From contig PGZL01000003.1 of the NCBI GenBank assembly GCA_002840095.1, positions 157,250 through 221,249 of the forward strand: 64,000 nt of DNA. Reading direction: 5' to 3'. Both the position numbers and the translations under genes were made by a program. The DNA comes from Gammaproteobacteria bacterium HGW-Gammaproteobacteria-1. GTDB taxonomy: Bacteria; Pseudomonadota; Gammaproteobacteria; Thiohalomonadales; Thiohalomonadaceae. The notes beneath the pieces were generated by a model. The model did no database searches and was not told the origin of the DNA. It was given only the letters and a program-made list of their open reading frames with translations. Shown here piece by piece: positions 1 to 13,616 of the stretch (position 1 is the stretch's first letter; every line of letters starts with the position of its first letter).

Positions 1-645
1 GCTGCCGAATGCGTGGTGGCACTGACGCCTTACGCCACCGACGCCATGCGCGAGTATGCCGATGTGCTGCTGCCCATTGCGCTGTTCAGTGAAACCTCGG
101 GTACGCTGGTTAACATCGAAGGACGCTGGCAGAGCTTCAGCGGCGCAGCCGCGGCGCCGGGCGAGGCACGGCCGGGCTGGAAGGTGCTGCGCGTTATGGG
201 CAACCTGTGCGATCTGGACGGTTTCGATTACGACGCACCGGACGAGGTCAGCCGTGAGCTGGCGGCCGCCTGCAGTGCGGTATTGCCGAGCAGCAAGATG
301 GCCTGGAAGGCGCCGGCACCGGCCTTGCACATGGGCGCGTCCCTGAGCCGCATCGTCGACTACCCCATATACAGCGTCGACGGCATCGTGCGCCGCAGCG
401 CGGCCTTGCAGCAGACTCCCGACGCCACCACCGGCGCGGCACGCGTCAACGCCGCCACGGCGGCGCAGCTGGGCGTGGCCGCTGCGGTACAGGTGCAGGT
501 GATGCAGGGCGGCGGCAGCTGCGTATTGCCGCTGCTGCTGGATGAGCGCGTACCCAACGGCTGCGTGCATGTGCCGGCCGGTCTGGCGGCAACGGCCGCG
601 CTGGGGGCCGTGGATGCGGCACTGGAATTGACAGTAGCGCAATGA
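1..645 (+). CDS. nuoG: NADH-quinone oxidoreductase subunit G, C-terminal part (cut by window edge)
   Basis: This is the last ~214 codons of the large peripheral-arm subunit of complex I, which carries iron-sulfur clusters between NADH and quinone. The frame is open from the first base and the start lies outside the window. The visible part matches the C-terminal molybdopterin-oxidoreductase-like region (for example ADVLLPIALFSETSGTLVN and the EGRWQSF turn that follows), which in NuoG is structural and holds no cofactor. The N-terminal cluster-binding Cys motifs are outside the window. nuoH follows after 26 bp, the usual operon order. Identity rests on both sequence and synteny. Confidence 0.93.
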   Translation, partial: AAECVVALTPYATDAMREYADVLLPIALFSETSGTLVNIEGRWQSFSGAAAAPGEARPGWKVLRVMGNLCDLDGFDYDAPDEVSRELAAACSAVLPSSKMAWKAPAPALHMGASLSRIVDYPIYSVDGIVRRSAALQQTPDATTGAARVNAATAAQLGVAAAVQVQVMQGGGSCVLPLLLDERVPNGCVHVPAGLAATAALGAVDAALELTVAQ

Positions 646-671
646 GTATTGAAGGCGACCGGTAACGACGC

Positions 672-1739
672 ATGATCGAAATGCTACAGACATTGGTAAT
701 GTGGGGCAGCTGGCCGGCAGGCTTGCAGACGCTGGTCGTGATCATGCTCAAGATCGTGGCGATCCTGGCGCCGCTGATGCTGGCGGTGGCCTATCTGACC
801 TACGCCGAGCGCAAGATCATCGGTTATATGCAGGTGCGCATCGGTCCCAACCGCGTGGGACCGCGTGGCTGGCTGCAGCCCATCGCCGATGCCGTGAAGC
901 TGATCTTCAAGGAAATCATCATCCCCAGCGGCGCGGACAAAAAGGTATTTCTCATCGCACCCGTATTGTCCATGGCGCCGGCGCTGGCGATGTGGGCGGT
1001 TATTCCTTTCAACGACACGTTGGTGCTGGCCGACATCAATGCCAGTCTGCTGTATGTCCTGGCCATCGGCTCCATGGGTGTCTACGGCGTGATCCTGGCC
1101 GGCTGGGCTTCCAATTCCAAGTACGCATTTCTCGGTGCCATGCGTTCGGCAGCCCAGATGGTGTCATATGAAATCGCCATGGGTTTCGCGCTGGTCGGTG
1201 TGCTGATGGCCGCCGGCAGCCTCAATCTGGGTGAAATCGTCCGCGCCCAGGCCGGCGAGTGGGGGTTGTTCAACTGGTACTGGCTGCCGCTGCTGCCGCT
1301 GCTCGGCGTGTATTTCATCTCCGGCGTAGCCGAAACCAACCGTGCCCCCTTTGACCTGGCCGAGGGCGAGTCGGAGATCGTCGCCGGGTTCCACGTCGAC
1401 TATTCCGGCACCACCTTCGCGGTGTTTTTCCTGGCCGAATACGCCAATATGATCATCATCGGCGTTCTTTCCGCCTTGCTGTTCCTGGGTGGCTGGCTGT
1501 CGCCGTTCCAGGGTTGGACCGACTCCTGGTTGGGGCAGCCCAGCCTGTTCTGGCTGGCGGCCAAGACCTCCATTTTCCTGTTCCTGTTCCTCTGGTTCCG
1601 CGCCACCTTCCCGCGTTATCGCTACGACCAGCTGATGCGCCTGGGCTGGAAGGTATTCATCCCCCTGACCATCGTCTGGCTGGTGCTGATAGGCGTGGCG
1701 ATCATGGCCGGGCTCGAGCCCTGGTTCGGAAAGGCGTGA
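672..1739 (+). CDS. nuoH: NADH-quinone oxidoreductase subunit H
   Basis: A 355-residue membrane protein of normal length for NuoH, the subunit that forms the quinone-binding chamber between the peripheral and membrane arms. It has about eight hydrophobic segments and the family signatures [20 protein letters not shown] near residue 45 and the acidic loop [16 protein letters not shown] near residue 231, which lines the quinone cavity. The ATG at 672 is the natural start. It lies between nuoG and nuoI with short gaps, so it is co-transcribed. Confidence 0.98.
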   Translation: MIEMLQTLVMWGSWPAGLQTLVVIMLKIVAILAPLMLAVAYLTYAERKIIGYMQVRIGPNRVGPRGWLQPIADAVKLIFKEIIIPSGADKKVFLIAPVLSMAPALAMWAVIPFNDTLVLADINASLLYVLAIGSMGVYGVILAGWASNSKYAFLGAMRSAAQMVSYEIAMGFALVGVLMAAGSLNLGEIVRAQAGEWGLFNWYWLPLLPLLGVYFISGVAETNRAPFDLAEGESEIVAGFHVDYSGTTFAVFFLAEYANMIIIGVLSALLFLGGWLSPFQGWTDSWLGQPSLFWLAAKTSIFLFLFLWFRATFPRYRYDQLMRLGWKVFIPLTIVWLVLIGVAIMAGLEPWFGKA

Positions 1740-1749
1740 GGAGACGGCA

Positions 1750-2238
1750 ATGAAATCACTGATGCGTTTCTTCAAGAGCCTGTTCCTGCTTGAGCTGTTG
1801 CGCGGCATGGGCGTTACCGGTCGCTACATGTTCGAGCGCAAGATCACCGTGCAGTATCCGGAGGAGAGGGCGCCGCTGTCGCCGCGTTTCCGCGGCCTGC
1901 ATGCCTTGCGCCGCTATCCCAACGGCGAGGAGCGCTGCATCGCCTGCAAGCTGTGCGAGGTGGTGTGTCCGGCCCTGGCCATTACCATCGAGTCGGCGCC
2001 GCGCGACGACGGCAGCCGCCGTACCACGCGCTACGACATTGATCTGACCAAGTGCATTTTTTGCGGGTTCTGTGAAGAGTCCTGTCCGGTGGACTCCATC
2101 GTGGAAACCAATATTTACGAGTACCACGGCGAGCAGCGGGGTGACCTGCTGATGACCAAGGACAAGCTGCTGGCGGTAGGTGACAAATACGAACAGCAAA
2201 TCGCCACCGACCGGGCGGCAGACGCCCGTTACCGCTAA
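1750..2238 (+). CDS. nuoI: NADH-quinone oxidoreductase subunit I (2x[4Fe-4S])
   Basis: 162 residues. NuoI is the ferredoxin-like subunit that carries clusters N6a and N6b and passes electrons towards N2 and quinone. Two complete CxxCxxCxxxCP motifs are visible: [12 protein letters not shown] starting at residue 63 and [12 protein letters not shown] starting at residue 102. The N-terminus contains an amphipathic membrane-associating helix. Start ATG 1750 follows a GAGGAGA ribosome site, 10 bp after the nuoH stop. Confidence 0.98.
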   Translation: MKSLMRFFKSLFLLELLRGMGVTGRYMFERKITVQYPEERAPLSPRFRGLHALRRYPNGEERCIACKLCEVVCPALAITIESAPRDDGSRRTTRYDIDLTKCIFCGFCEESCPVDSIVETNIYEYHGEQRGDLLMTKDKLLAVGDKYEQQIATDRAADARYR

Positions 2239-2262
2239 CCAGATTACATAGAGAATCGTGGC

Positions 2263-2868
2263 ATGACCTTCGAGCAGATTCTGTTTTATGTCTTCGCCGC
2301 CATCCTGGTGTTCTCTGCCGGCATGGTGATTTCGGTACGCAACCCCATACATGCGATTCTGTTTCTGGTGCTGGCCTTTTTCACCAGTGCGGCCTTGTGG
2401 CTGATGCTGGAGGCCGAGTTCCTTGCCATCACCCTGGTGCTGGTTTACGTCGGCGCGGTGATGGTGTTGTTCCTGTTCGTGGTGATGATGCTGGACCTGA
2501 ACACTGCTTCGATGCGGGAAGGTTTTGCCCGTTACCTGCCGGTGGGCATCACGGTGGCCGTGATGGTCGCCGCGGTGATGGTGTTGGCAGTGGGGCGGCA
2601 GCATTTCGGTCTGGAACACGTCTCCTCGCCTGTCGCTCACGGCGCGGATTATTCCAATACCCGCGAACTGGGCCTGCTGCTTTACACCACCTATGTCTAT
2701 CCGTTCGAGATTGCCGCGGTCATCCTGCTGGTCGCGATAGTGGCGGCCATCGCGTTGACCCTGCGGCAGCGGGGCAGTGCAAAGAGCCAGAATGTGGCGG
2801 CACAGGTGGCGGTGCGACGCGACGATCGTGTGCGTCTGGTGCAGATGGACGCGGAACAGCGCAAGTAA
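2263..2868 (+). CDS. nuoJ: NADH-quinone oxidoreductase subunit J
   Basis: 201 residues with about five transmembrane helices. NuoJ is a membrane-arm subunit near the first proton channel, and its third helix contains a pi-bulge that couples to quinone reduction. The segment [20 protein letters not shown] near residues 58-77 is the characteristic NuoJ core. The C-terminal ~40 residues are polar and cytoplasmic. It lies in order between nuoI and nuoK, with no sign of truncation. Confidence 0.97.
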   Translation: MTFEQILFYVFAAILVFSAGMVISVRNPIHAILFLVLAFFTSAALWLMLEAEFLAITLVLVYVGAVMVLFLFVVMMLDLNTASMREGFARYLPVGITVAVMVAAVMVLAVGRQHFGLEHVSSPVAHGADYSNTRELGLLLYTTYVYPFEIAAVILLVAIVAAIALTLRQRGSAKSQNVAAQVAVRRDDRVRLVQMDAEQRK

Positions 2869-2884
2869 GCGAGACCCGAGAAAA

Positions 2885-3190
2885 ATGATTGCACTTTCCG
2901 ACTACCTGATTCTGGGCGCCATCCTGTTCTGCCTGAGCACGGCAGGGGTATTCATCAACCGCAAGAACCTGATCATCCTGCTGATGTGCGTGGAGCTGAT
3001 GCTGCTGGCGGTGAACATGAACTTCATCGCCTTCTCGCACTTCCTGGGCGACAGCGGCGGTCAGGTGTTCGTTTTCTTCATCCTCACGGTAGCGGCGGCG
3101 GAAGCGGCCATTGGCCTTGCGATACTGGTCGTGCTGTTCCGCAACCGGCGCAGCATCAATGTCGCCGACCTGGATAGCCTGAAGGGGTAA
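2885..3190 (+). CDS. nuoK: NADH-quinone oxidoreductase subunit K
   Basis: 101 residues and three transmembrane helices, the normal NuoK size. I chose the ATG at 2885 ([11 protein letters not shown]), although the frame is open further upstream, because the family starts here and the upstream residues overlap nuoJ and are unrelated. The membrane glutamate in helix 2 (E37 in MCVELMLL, equivalent to E. coli E36) and the second one in AAAEAAIGL are present; both belong to the proton path. Only 16 bp separate it from nuoJ and 3 bp from nuoL. Confidence 0.97.
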   Translation: MIALSDYLILGAILFCLSTAGVFINRKNLIILLMCVELMLLAVNMNFIAFSHFLGDSGGQVFVFFILTVAAAEAAIGLAILVVLFRNRRSINVADLDSLKG

Positions 3191-3193
3191 GCC

Positions 3194-5224
3194 GTGCTCG
3201 ATAATCTGCACAATGTGAATATCGCCATCGTCGCCGCACCGCTGCTCGGTGCCGCAGTGGCAGGACTGTTCGGCGGTGCCATCGGCCGGGCCGGGTCGCA
3301 TACGGTGACCATCGCAGGCGTCGCCATCGCCTTCCTGCTGTCGCTGGTGATGTTCAATCATGTGGTGCTGCAGGATGCCGGCATCGTCACCCACACGCTT
3401 TATACCTGGCTGGTGTCCGACGGCATCACCTTCGAGGTCGGCTTCCTGGTGGACAAGCTGTCGGCCATGATGATGGTGGTGGTCACCTTCGTCTCCCTGA
3501 TGGTGCATGTCTACACCATCGGCTACATGGCCCACGACGAGGAAAACTGGCCGGAGGGCAGCGGCGCCGGCAGGAACAGCTATCAGCGCTTCTTCAGCTA
3601 TATCTCCCTGTTCACCTTCTCCATGCTCATGCTGGTGATGGCCAACAACTTCATGCAGCTGTTCTTCGGCTGGGAGGCGGTGGGCCTGGTGTCCTACCTG
3701 CTCATCGGTTTCTGGCTCAACCGTCCCAGCGCGACCTACGCCAACCTGAAGGCCTTTCTGGTCAATCGTGTCGGCGACTTCGGTTTCCTGCTCGGCATTG
3801 CCGGGGTGCTGATGTACTTCAATACCCTGGATTATGCCGCGGTGTTCAATGCCGCCGATCTGCACAAGGACCTTACCGTGTCGCTGTGGCCCGGCGCCGA
3901 GTGGAGCGTGATGACGGTGATCTGCCTGTTGCTGTTCGTCGGGGCCATGGGCAAGTCGGCCCAGGTACCGCTGCATGTGTGGCTGCCGGACTCCATGGAG
4001 GGTCCGACCCCCATCTCCGCCCTGATCCACGCCGCCACCATGGTCACCGCCGGTATCTTCATGGTGGCGCGCATGTCGCCGCTGTTCGAGCTGTCGGAGA
4101 CCGCGCTGTCCTTCGTCATGATCATCGGCGCCATCACCGCATTGTTCATGGGTTTCCTCGGCATCGTGCAGAACGACATCAAGCGCGTGGTGGCTTATTC
4201 CACCCTGTCGCAGCTGGGCTACATGACCGTGGCGCTGGGCGCCTCCGCCTATGCCGCCGGCGTGTTCCACCTGATGACCCATGCCTTCTTCAAGGCGCTG
4301 CTGTTCCTCGCCGCCGGTTCGGTCATCATTGCCATGCACCATGAGCAGGACATGCGCAGGATGGGCGGTCTGCGCAAATACATGCCGGTCACCTGGATAA
4401 CCTCGCTCATCGGCTCGCTGGCGTTGATCGGTACGCCGGGTTTTGCCGGCTTCTTCTCCAAGGACCTGATCATCGAGGCGGTGCATGCCTCGCAGCTGCC
4501 CGGGGCCGGTTTCGCCTATTTCTGTGTACTGGCCGGCGTGTTCGTCACCGCCTTTTACTCCTTCCGCATGTACTTCCTGGTATTCCACGGCAAGGAGCGG
4601 TTCCGCGACGCGCACCACGGTCACGCTGCCCACGGCCACCACGGGGTGCACGAGCCGCACGAGTCGCCCTGGGTGGTGACCCTGCCGCTCATCGCCCTGG
4701 CCATTCCTTCGGTGCTGGCCGGCGGCATGTTCATCACCGACATGGGGTTCGGCAACTTCTTCGGTGCGGCTGTCCAGGTACTGCCGCAGCACGACGTGCT
4801 GGGTGAACTGGCGCGCGACTATCACGGTGCCCTGGGCATGGTGTTGCACGGCTTGCTCGCCGCCCCGTTCTGGCTGGCCTTGGCCGGCGTCGTCACGGCC
4901 TGGCTGCTGTACATGAAGTTCACCCATGTACCGGCGCTGATCCAGGCACGGCTGCAGTTCGTGCACACCCTACTGGACCAGAAGTACTACGCCGATCGCT
5001 TCAATGACTGGTTCTTCGCCGGCGGCAGCCGCGGCGTCGGTCGCCTGCTGTGGCAATGGGGCGATGTGCGCCTCATCGACGGTCTGCTGGTGAACGGCAG
5101 TGCCCGCACCGTCGGCTGGTTGGCCGCGATGGTGCGCCAGGTCCAGTCCGGCTACCTGTATCACTATGCCTTCGCCATGATCCTGGGCCTGCTGTTGATG
5201 TTCGCCCTGTTCGTCATGCTCTGA
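3194..5224 (+). CDS. nuoL: NADH-quinone oxidoreductase subunit L (antiporter-like)
   Basis: 676 residues starting at GTG 3194, three bases after the nuoK stop. NuoL is the distal antiporter-like proton pump with the long lateral helix. The core is intact: the membrane Glu in FFGWEAVGLVSYLLIGFW, lysine and histidine channel residues in MGKSAQVPLHVWLPDSMEGP, and ALIHAATMVTAGIFM. A His-rich hydrophilic loop (HHGHAAHGHHGVHEPHE, about residues 473-489) interrupts the C-terminal third; such loops are common in NuoL of this lineage. The C-terminal hydrophobic anchor helix ends the protein. Confidence 0.98.
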   Translation: MLDNLHNVNIAIVAAPLLGAAVAGLFGGAIGRAGSHTVTIAGVAIAFLLSLVMFNHVVLQDAGIVTHTLYTWLVSDGITFEVGFLVDKLSAMMMVVVTFVSLMVHVYTIGYMAHDEENWPEGSGAGRNSYQRFFSYISLFTFSMLMLVMANNFMQLFFGWEAVGLVSYLLIGFWLNRPSATYANLKAFLVNRVGDFGFLLGIAGVLMYFNTLDYAAVFNAADLHKDLTVSLWPGAEWSVMTVICLLLFVGAMGKSAQVPLHVWLPDSMEGPTPISALIHAATMVTAGIFMVARMSPLFELSETALSFVMIIGAITALFMGFLGIVQNDIKRVVAYSTLSQLGYMTVALGASAYAAGVFHLMTHAFFKALLFLAAGSVIIAMHHEQDMRRMGGLRKYMPVTWITSLIGSLALIGTPGFAGFFSKDLIIEAVHASQLPGAGFAYFCVLAGVFVTAFYSFRMYFLVFHGKERFRDAHHGHAAHGHHGVHEPHESPWVVTLPLIALAIPSVLAGGMFITDMGFGNFFGAAVQVLPQHDVLGELARDYHGALGMVLHGLLAAPFWLALAGVVTAWLLYMKFTHVPALIQARLQFVHTLLDQKYYADRFNDWFFAGGSRGVGRLLWQWGDVRLIDGLLVNGSARTVGWLAAMVRQVQSGYLYHYAFAMILGLLLMFALFVML

Positions 5225-5254
5225 TTCGCCGGATAACAAGAAAGGTACGGCTGC

Positions 5255-6769
5255 ATGTTCGCTGATTTGCCACTGCTCAGTCTGGTCATCTGGACCCCCA
5301 TCGTCGGCGGCCTGCTGGTATTGGCCGCGGGTAGCCGCAATGCCCTCGACGCCAGGGTGTTGGCGCTGCTGGTTGCGCTGGCAACCTTCGTTCTGTCCTT
5401 GCCGCTGTACAGCGGTTTCGACACCACCACGGCCGCGATGCAGTTCACCGAGCTGCACCCGTGGATCGCCGCCTGGTCGATCAACTACCACCTCGGCGTG
5501 GACGGCATCTCCATGCCCCTGATCCTGCTGACCACGTTCATCAACGTTCTGGTGGTGATTGCCGGCTGGGAGGTCATCAAGGACAAGCCGGCACAGTACA
5601 TGGCGGCCTTCCTGATCATGACCGGCCTGATGAACGGCGTCTTCGCCGCCCTCGACGCGGCCCTGTTCTACGTGTTCTGGGAAGCGATGCTGATCCCGAT
5701 GTTCATCATCATCGGTGTCTGGGGCGGACCGCGCCGCATCTACGCCACCCTCAAGTTCTTCCTCTACACCTTCCTCGGTTCGGTGTTCATGCTGGTGGCG
5801 CTGATCTGGCTCTATCTGCAGTCGGGCAGCTTCGCCATCCTCGACTTCCATGCCATGAAGATCGGCCTGGATGCGCAGGTGCTCATCTTCCTGGCCTTCC
5901 TGCTGGCCTTCGCGGTGAAGGTGCCCATGTGGCCGGTGCACACCTGGTTGCCGGATGCCCACGTCGAGGCGCCTACCGGCGGCTCGGTGGTACTGGCGGC
6001 CATCATGCTCAAGCTGGGCACCTACGGTTTCCTGCGCTTTTCCCTGCCCATCACGCCGGATGCCAGCCAGCAGCTGGACTGGCTGATGATTGCGCTGTCG
6101 CTCATCGCCGTGGTGTATATCGGTTTTGTCGCCCTGGTGCAGCAGGACATGAAGAAGCTGATTGCCTATTCGTCCATTTCCCACATGGGCTTCGTCACCC
6201 TCGGTTTCTTCATCGCCTGGCGCATCGTGGACAATACCGGCAGCATGCAGGGCGCCGGTATGGGCATTGAAGGTGCCATGGTGCAGATGATTTCCCACGG
6301 TTTCATCTCCGCCGCCATGTTCCTCTGCGTCGGTGTGCTGTACGACCGTCTGCACAGCCGCGAAATCGGCGACTACGGCGGCGTGGCCCACGTCATGCCG
6401 CGCTTCGCCGGTTTCATGGTGCTGTTCGCCATGGCCAACGCCGGGCTGCCCGGCACCTCCGGTTTCGTCGGCGAGTTCATGGTGATCCTGGCAAGCTTCA
6501 AGGCCAACTTCTGGTTCGCCTTCCTGGCGGCCACCACCCTGATCCTCGGCGCCGCCTATACCCTGTGGATGGTGCGGCGCGTGGTCTATGGCCCGGTCGG
6601 CAGCGACAAGGTGGCGGCATTGCAGGATATCGGTGCCCGTGAGTTCCTGATCCTCGGCGTACTGGCGCTGATGGTATTGGTGTTGGGCCTGTGGCCGGCA
6701 CCGCTGCTGGATGTGATGCGTCCGACGGTGGAGCACCTGGTGCAGCACATGGCCGTAACCAAGCTGTAA
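5255..6769 (+). CDS. nuoM: NADH-quinone oxidoreductase subunit M (antiporter-like)
   Basis: 504 residues and about 14 transmembrane helices. NuoM is the central antiporter-like proton-pumping subunit. Channel residues are visible in FYVFWEAMLIPMFIIIGVWG (Glu) and AFAVKVPMWPVHTWLPDAHV (Lys and His). The start ATG 5255 follows an AGAAAGG ribosome site. It sits between nuoL and nuoN in the canonical order and is of normal length. Confidence 0.98.
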   Translation: MFADLPLLSLVIWTPIVGGLLVLAAGSRNALDARVLALLVALATFVLSLPLYSGFDTTTAAMQFTELHPWIAAWSINYHLGVDGISMPLILLTTFINVLVVIAGWEVIKDKPAQYMAAFLIMTGLMNGVFAALDAALFYVFWEAMLIPMFIIIGVWGGPRRIYATLKFFLYTFLGSVFMLVALIWLYLQSGSFAILDFHAMKIGLDAQVLIFLAFLLAFAVKVPMWPVHTWLPDAHVEAPTGGSVVLAAIMLKLGTYGFLRFSLPITPDASQQLDWLMIALSLIAVVYIGFVALVQQDMKKLIAYSSISHMGFVTLGFFIAWRIVDNTGSMQGAGMGIEGAMVQMISHGFISAAMFLCVGVLYDRLHSREIGDYGGVAHVMPRFAGFMVLFAMANAGLPGTSGFVGEFMVILASFKANFWFAFLAATTLILGAAYTLWMVRRVVYGPVGSDKVAALQDIGAREFLILGVLALMVLVLGLWPAPLLDVMRPTVEHLVQHMAVTKL

Positions 6770-6784
6770 GCGGAGAGACGCTTG

Positions 6785-8224
6785 ATGAGTTTCGCGATGC
6801 CCGATTTCATGCCCGCACTGCCGGAGATGTTCCTGCTCGGAATGACCTGTCTCATTCTGCTGCTCGATCTGTTTCTCACCGAGCGCAGCCGCGTGGTTAC
6901 CTACCTGCTGGCGCAGTCGACCCTGCTCGGGGCGCTGCTGCTGACGTTTACCCTGTATGAAGAAGGGCGCGCGCTTACCTTCCATGACACCTTCGTCATC
7001 GATCCCATGGGCTCGGTCCTCAAGGCGGTCATTTACCTGGCGACGTTCCTCGTGTTCCTGTATGCCAAGGACTATCTGCGCGCGCGCAACATGTTCAAGG
7101 GCGAGTTCTACATCCTCGGCCTGTTCGGCGTACTCGGCATGAACATCCTGGTATCGGCCCATAGCCTGCTCACCATTTATCTGGGACTGGAGCTGCTGTC
7201 GCTGTCGATGTACGCCATGGTGGCGTTGCAGCGCGACTCGCTGGCGGCGTCCGAGGCGGCGATGAAGTATTTCGTGCTGGGGGCCATGGCCTCGGCCATG
7301 CTGCTGTACGGCATGTCCATGCTGTACGGCATTACCGGCAGCCTGGACCTGGGGCACATCAACAGCAGCACCGCGGCCATGGAGGGCAACCAGATGGTGC
7401 TGGCCTTCGGCCTGGTGTTCATCGTCGTCGGCGTGGCGTTCAAGCTGGGCGCCGTGCCGTTCCACATGTGGCTGCCGGACGTGTATCACGGCGCCCCGAC
7501 CGCCGTGACCCTCTACCTGAGCAGCGCGCCGAAGCTGGCGGCCTTCGCCATGATGATGCGCCTGCTGGTGGACGGCCTGGCAGGGTTGCAGGAGCAGTGG
7601 GAGGGCATGCTGGTCCTGCTTACGGTATTGTCGCTGGCAGCCGGCAACATCATCGCCATCGCCCAGGCCAACCTCAAGCGTATGCTCGCCTATTCGGCCA
7701 TCTCCCACGTCGGCTTTCTGTTGCTCGGCGTGCTGTCCGGCACCGAGGTCGGCTATGCCGCGGCGATGTTCTATGTCATCGCCTACGTGATCATGGGACT
7801 GGGCGGATTCGGCATGATCGTGCTCATGAGCCGCGCGGGATTCGAGGCGGATCGCATTGAAGACTTCAAGGGCTTGAACGAGCGCAGCCCGTGGTTCGCC
7901 CTGATGATGCTGATCCTGATGTTCTCCATGGCGGGCGTGCCGCCGTTCCTCGGCTTCTGGTCCAAGCTGGCCGTCATCCAGGCGGTCATTGCCGTCGACA
8001 TGCTTTGGCTGGCCGGCGCCGCCGTGGTGTTTTCGGTCATCGGTGCCTTTTACTATCTGCGCATCGTCAAGGTCATGTACTTCGACAAGGCGGAACCGGG
8101 CCTGCCTGCCATGAGCGCCAGTCTGGACCTGCGGGTGATGCTGAGCGCCAACAGTCTGGCCGTACTGGGCCTAGGCCTGTTCCCCGGCGGTCTGCTGGCC
8201 CTGTGCGTGGCGACGCTCGCGTAG
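6785..8224 (+). CDS. nuoN: NADH-quinone oxidoreductase subunit N (antiporter-like)
   Basis: 479 residues from ATG 6785. A TTG lies immediately upstream at 6782, but ATG with the GGAGAGA site at 6772-6778 is the better start. NuoN is the third antiporter-like pump of the membrane arm. The core motifs [16 protein letters not shown] and [20 protein letters not shown] are intact. A heptamer inverted-repeat element starts 15 bp after the stop and separates it from the DUF2818 gene. Confidence 0.97.
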   Translation: MSFAMPDFMPALPEMFLLGMTCLILLLDLFLTERSRVVTYLLAQSTLLGALLLTFTLYEEGRALTFHDTFVIDPMGSVLKAVIYLATFLVFLYAKDYLRARNMFKGEFYILGLFGVLGMNILVSAHSLLTIYLGLELLSLSMYAMVALQRDSLAASEAAMKYFVLGAMASAMLLYGMSMLYGITGSLDLGHINSSTAAMEGNQMVLAFGLVFIVVGVAFKLGAVPFHMWLPDVYHGAPTAVTLYLSSAPKLAAFAMMMRLLVDGLAGLQEQWEGMLVLLTVLSLAAGNIIAIAQANLKRMLAYSAISHVGFLLLGVLSGTEVGYAAAMFYVIAYVIMGLGGFGMIVLMSRAGFEADRIEDFKGLNERSPWFALMMLILMFSMAGVPPFLGFWSKLAVIQAVIAVDMLWLAGAAVVFSVIGAFYYLRIVKVMYFDKAEPGLPAMSASLDLRVMLSANSLAVLGLGLFPGGLLALCVATLA

Positions 8225-8238
8225 CGCGGCGTGCCGCG

Positions 8239-8338
8239 CAGTTTCGAGTTTGAAGTTTCGAGTTTCGAACGGCGCTTCCCTTGACCCGACAGTGCCGATA
8301 ATCGAAACTCCGGGTCCGAAACTCGAAACTCGAAACTG
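8239..8338. repeat. Heptamer inverted-repeat element 1 (AGTTTCG family)
   Basis: Between nuoN and the DUF2818 gene. The left arm at 8240-8267 is four 7-mers (AGTTTCG with one AGTTTGA variant). The right arm at 8303-8337 is five 7-mers, four of them CGAAACT, the reverse complement. A 35-bp spacer separates them, so the transcript could fold into a long hairpin. The 28-bp left arm is identical, including its variant unit, to the left arm at 46534-46561. The right arm ends 6 bp before the next ATG. Confidence 0.9.
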
Positions 8339-8343
8339 ATCCC

Positions 8344-8652
8344 ATGCTTCCAGCCCTGTCCCTGATCCTTATCGCCGTTATCGCCGCCAATCTTCCGTGG
8401 TTGAGTGACCGCATTCTCCTGCTACGGCCGGCCGGGGAGGGAGGGAAGGGGGCCTGGTGGCGTTGGCTGGAATGGCTGCTGCTGTATTTCCTGGTTGGAG
8501 GACTGGCCCTGGGGCTGGAAAACAAGCTCAACGGCGAAATCTATCCCCAGGGCTGGGAGTTCTATGCGGTCACCCTCTGCCTATTCCTGGTGTTTTCCCT
8601 GCCGGGTTTCATTTATCGCTACGAGTTCAAGCACTTGCTGGAGCGGCGCTGA
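8344..8652 (+). CDS. DUF2818 family membrane protein at the end of the nuo operon
   Basis: 102 residues with three predicted membrane segments (residues ~2-20, ~38-58, ~75-92). DUF2818 genes are known to sit directly after nuoN in many beta- and gammaproteobacteria; a role in complex I assembly or stability has been suggested from this position but I know of no settled function. Start ATG 8344 has no clear ribosome site, because the preceding bases belong to a heptamer repeat arm. Translation may therefore depend on the repeat hairpin or on coupling. Confidence 0.82.
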   Translation: MLPALSLILIAVIAANLPWLSDRILLLRPAGEGGKGAWWRWLEWLLLYFLVGGLALGLENKLNGEIYPQGWEFYAVTLCLFLVFSLPGFIYRYEFKHLLERR

Positions 8653-8679
8653 TTTTTTGACGTTTCCTCGCCGTCTCGC

Positions 8680-8708
8680 TTGCTATGATTCCGCATGATA
8701 TGTAAAAT
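8680..8708 (+). promoter_or_regulatory. Putative sigma-70 promoter for tRNA-fMet
   Basis: TTGCTA (-35, 8680-8685), 17-bp spacer, TAAAAT (-10, 8703-8708). Transcription would begin about 8715 in a GC-rich discriminator, about eight bases before the tRNA. The fit to consensus and the position are good; not tested. Confidence 0.6.
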
Positions 8709-8722
8709 GCGCCTCCATCGAA

Positions 8723-8799
<77 letters not shown>

Positions 8800-8813
8800 A
8801 TCGATTTTGATGC

Positions 8814-8838
8814 AAAGGCCCCGGTATCGGGGCTTTTT
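8814..8838 (+). terminator. Intrinsic terminator after tRNA-fMet
   Basis: Stem GCCCCG / CGGGGC with a GTAT loop, flanked by AAAG and TTTTT. It ends the tRNA transcript, which separates it from the rimP operon (in E. coli the two are co-transcribed). Confidence 0.85.
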
Positions 8839-8910
8839 GTTATGGTCGGTATGGCGCCTGCTGCGCGGTGCAGCCGCCGGCCGTCCCCGGGTATAACCTG
8901 GCGTTTTCAA

Positions 8911-8938
8911 TGGAAAAACGCTCTTGCCGGGGTATAAT
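8911..8938 (+). promoter_or_regulatory. Putative sigma-70 promoter of the rimP-nusA-infB operon
   Basis: Perfect TATAAT -10 box at 8933-8938 with TGGAAA at 8911-8916 as a -35 box (16-bp spacer). It lies between the tRNA terminator and the rimP leader attenuator. The -10 box is convincing, the -35 box only moderate. Confidence 0.6.
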
Positions 8939-8951
8939 GAGCGCATTGGAG

Positions 8952-8977
8952 TGGGCCTAGGGCCCATTTTTTATTTT
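8952..8977 (+). promoter_or_regulatory. Leader attenuator (intrinsic terminator) upstream of rimP
   Basis: Stem TGGGCC / GGCCCA with a TAG loop (8952-8966), followed by TTTTTTATTTT. It lies between the proposed promoter and the rimP start, so it would stop transcripts before the operon unless antiterminated. Attenuators in front of rimP are known in gammaproteobacteria (rimP leader), and the operon encodes NusA, which acts on such hairpins. Control by attenuation is inferred. Confidence 0.7.
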
Positions 8978-8989
8978 CGGGGTTAGCTG

Positions 8990-9445
8990 GTGACGCAGGC
9001 AGCAAAGCAATTACAGCAATTGTTGGAGCCCGGGGTGACCGCCCTGGGCTACGAACTGCTGGGCATCGAGCACCTGGCGCAGGGGCGCCACTCGGTGTTG
9101 CGCCTCTACATCGACAGCCCCGACGGCATCGGCGTCGAGGACTGCGAGCGGGTCAGCCATCAGGTCAGCGGCGTGCTGGAGGTGGAGGATCCCATCAAGG
9201 GCCAGTACACCCTGGAGGTGTCCTCGCCGGGCCTGGATCGGCCGCTGTTCAAGCCGGAGCACTATGAGCGCTTCGTCGGTGAAGTGGTTTCGCTGCGCCT
9301 GGCGCGGCCCCTGGGGGATCGGCGCAGGTTCAAGGGCCGCTTGCTCGCCTTGCGCGACGGCATGGTGGTAATCGAGCAGGACGGCGTCGAAGTGGCGCTG
9401 CCGCTGGAAGATATAGACAAGGCACAGCTGGTGCCGCAGTGGTAA
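8990..9445 (+). CDS. rimP: Ribosome maturation factor RimP
   Basis: 151 residues starting at GTG 8990. RimP binds the 30S precursor and is needed for its late assembly. Conserved pieces are visible: LGYELLGIEHLAQGR, LRLYIDSPDGIGVEDCERVS and the YTLEVSSPGLDRPL signature near residue 67, followed by the C-terminal SH3-like domain. It is the first gene of the rimP-nusA-infB-rbfA-truB operon, so its expression depends on the leader hairpin just upstream. Confidence 0.97.
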   Translation: MTQAAKQLQQLLEPGVTALGYELLGIEHLAQGRHSVLRLYIDSPDGIGVEDCERVSHQVSGVLEVEDPIKGQYTLEVSSPGLDRPLFKPEHYERFVGEVVSLRLARPLGDRRRFKGRLLALRDGMVVIEQDGVEVALPLEDIDKAQLVPQW

Positions 9446-9471
9446 GAGTACGGGCTCAATAGAGGCGGGAT

Positions 9472-10974
<1,503 letters not shown>

Positions 10975-10991
10975 GGCAGGAGTAACGTTGC

Positions 10992-13601
<2,610 letters not shown>

Positions 13602-13616
13602 TCCGGACCTGAATCA

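Noticed and set aside
2720..7708. Two very long open frames on the minus strand (2720-4966 and 4970-7708) opposite nuoK to nuoN.
   Set aside because: They are complements of G/C-rich membrane genes and translate into His/Gln/Gly-rich strings without any domain. The plus-strand genes are certain.
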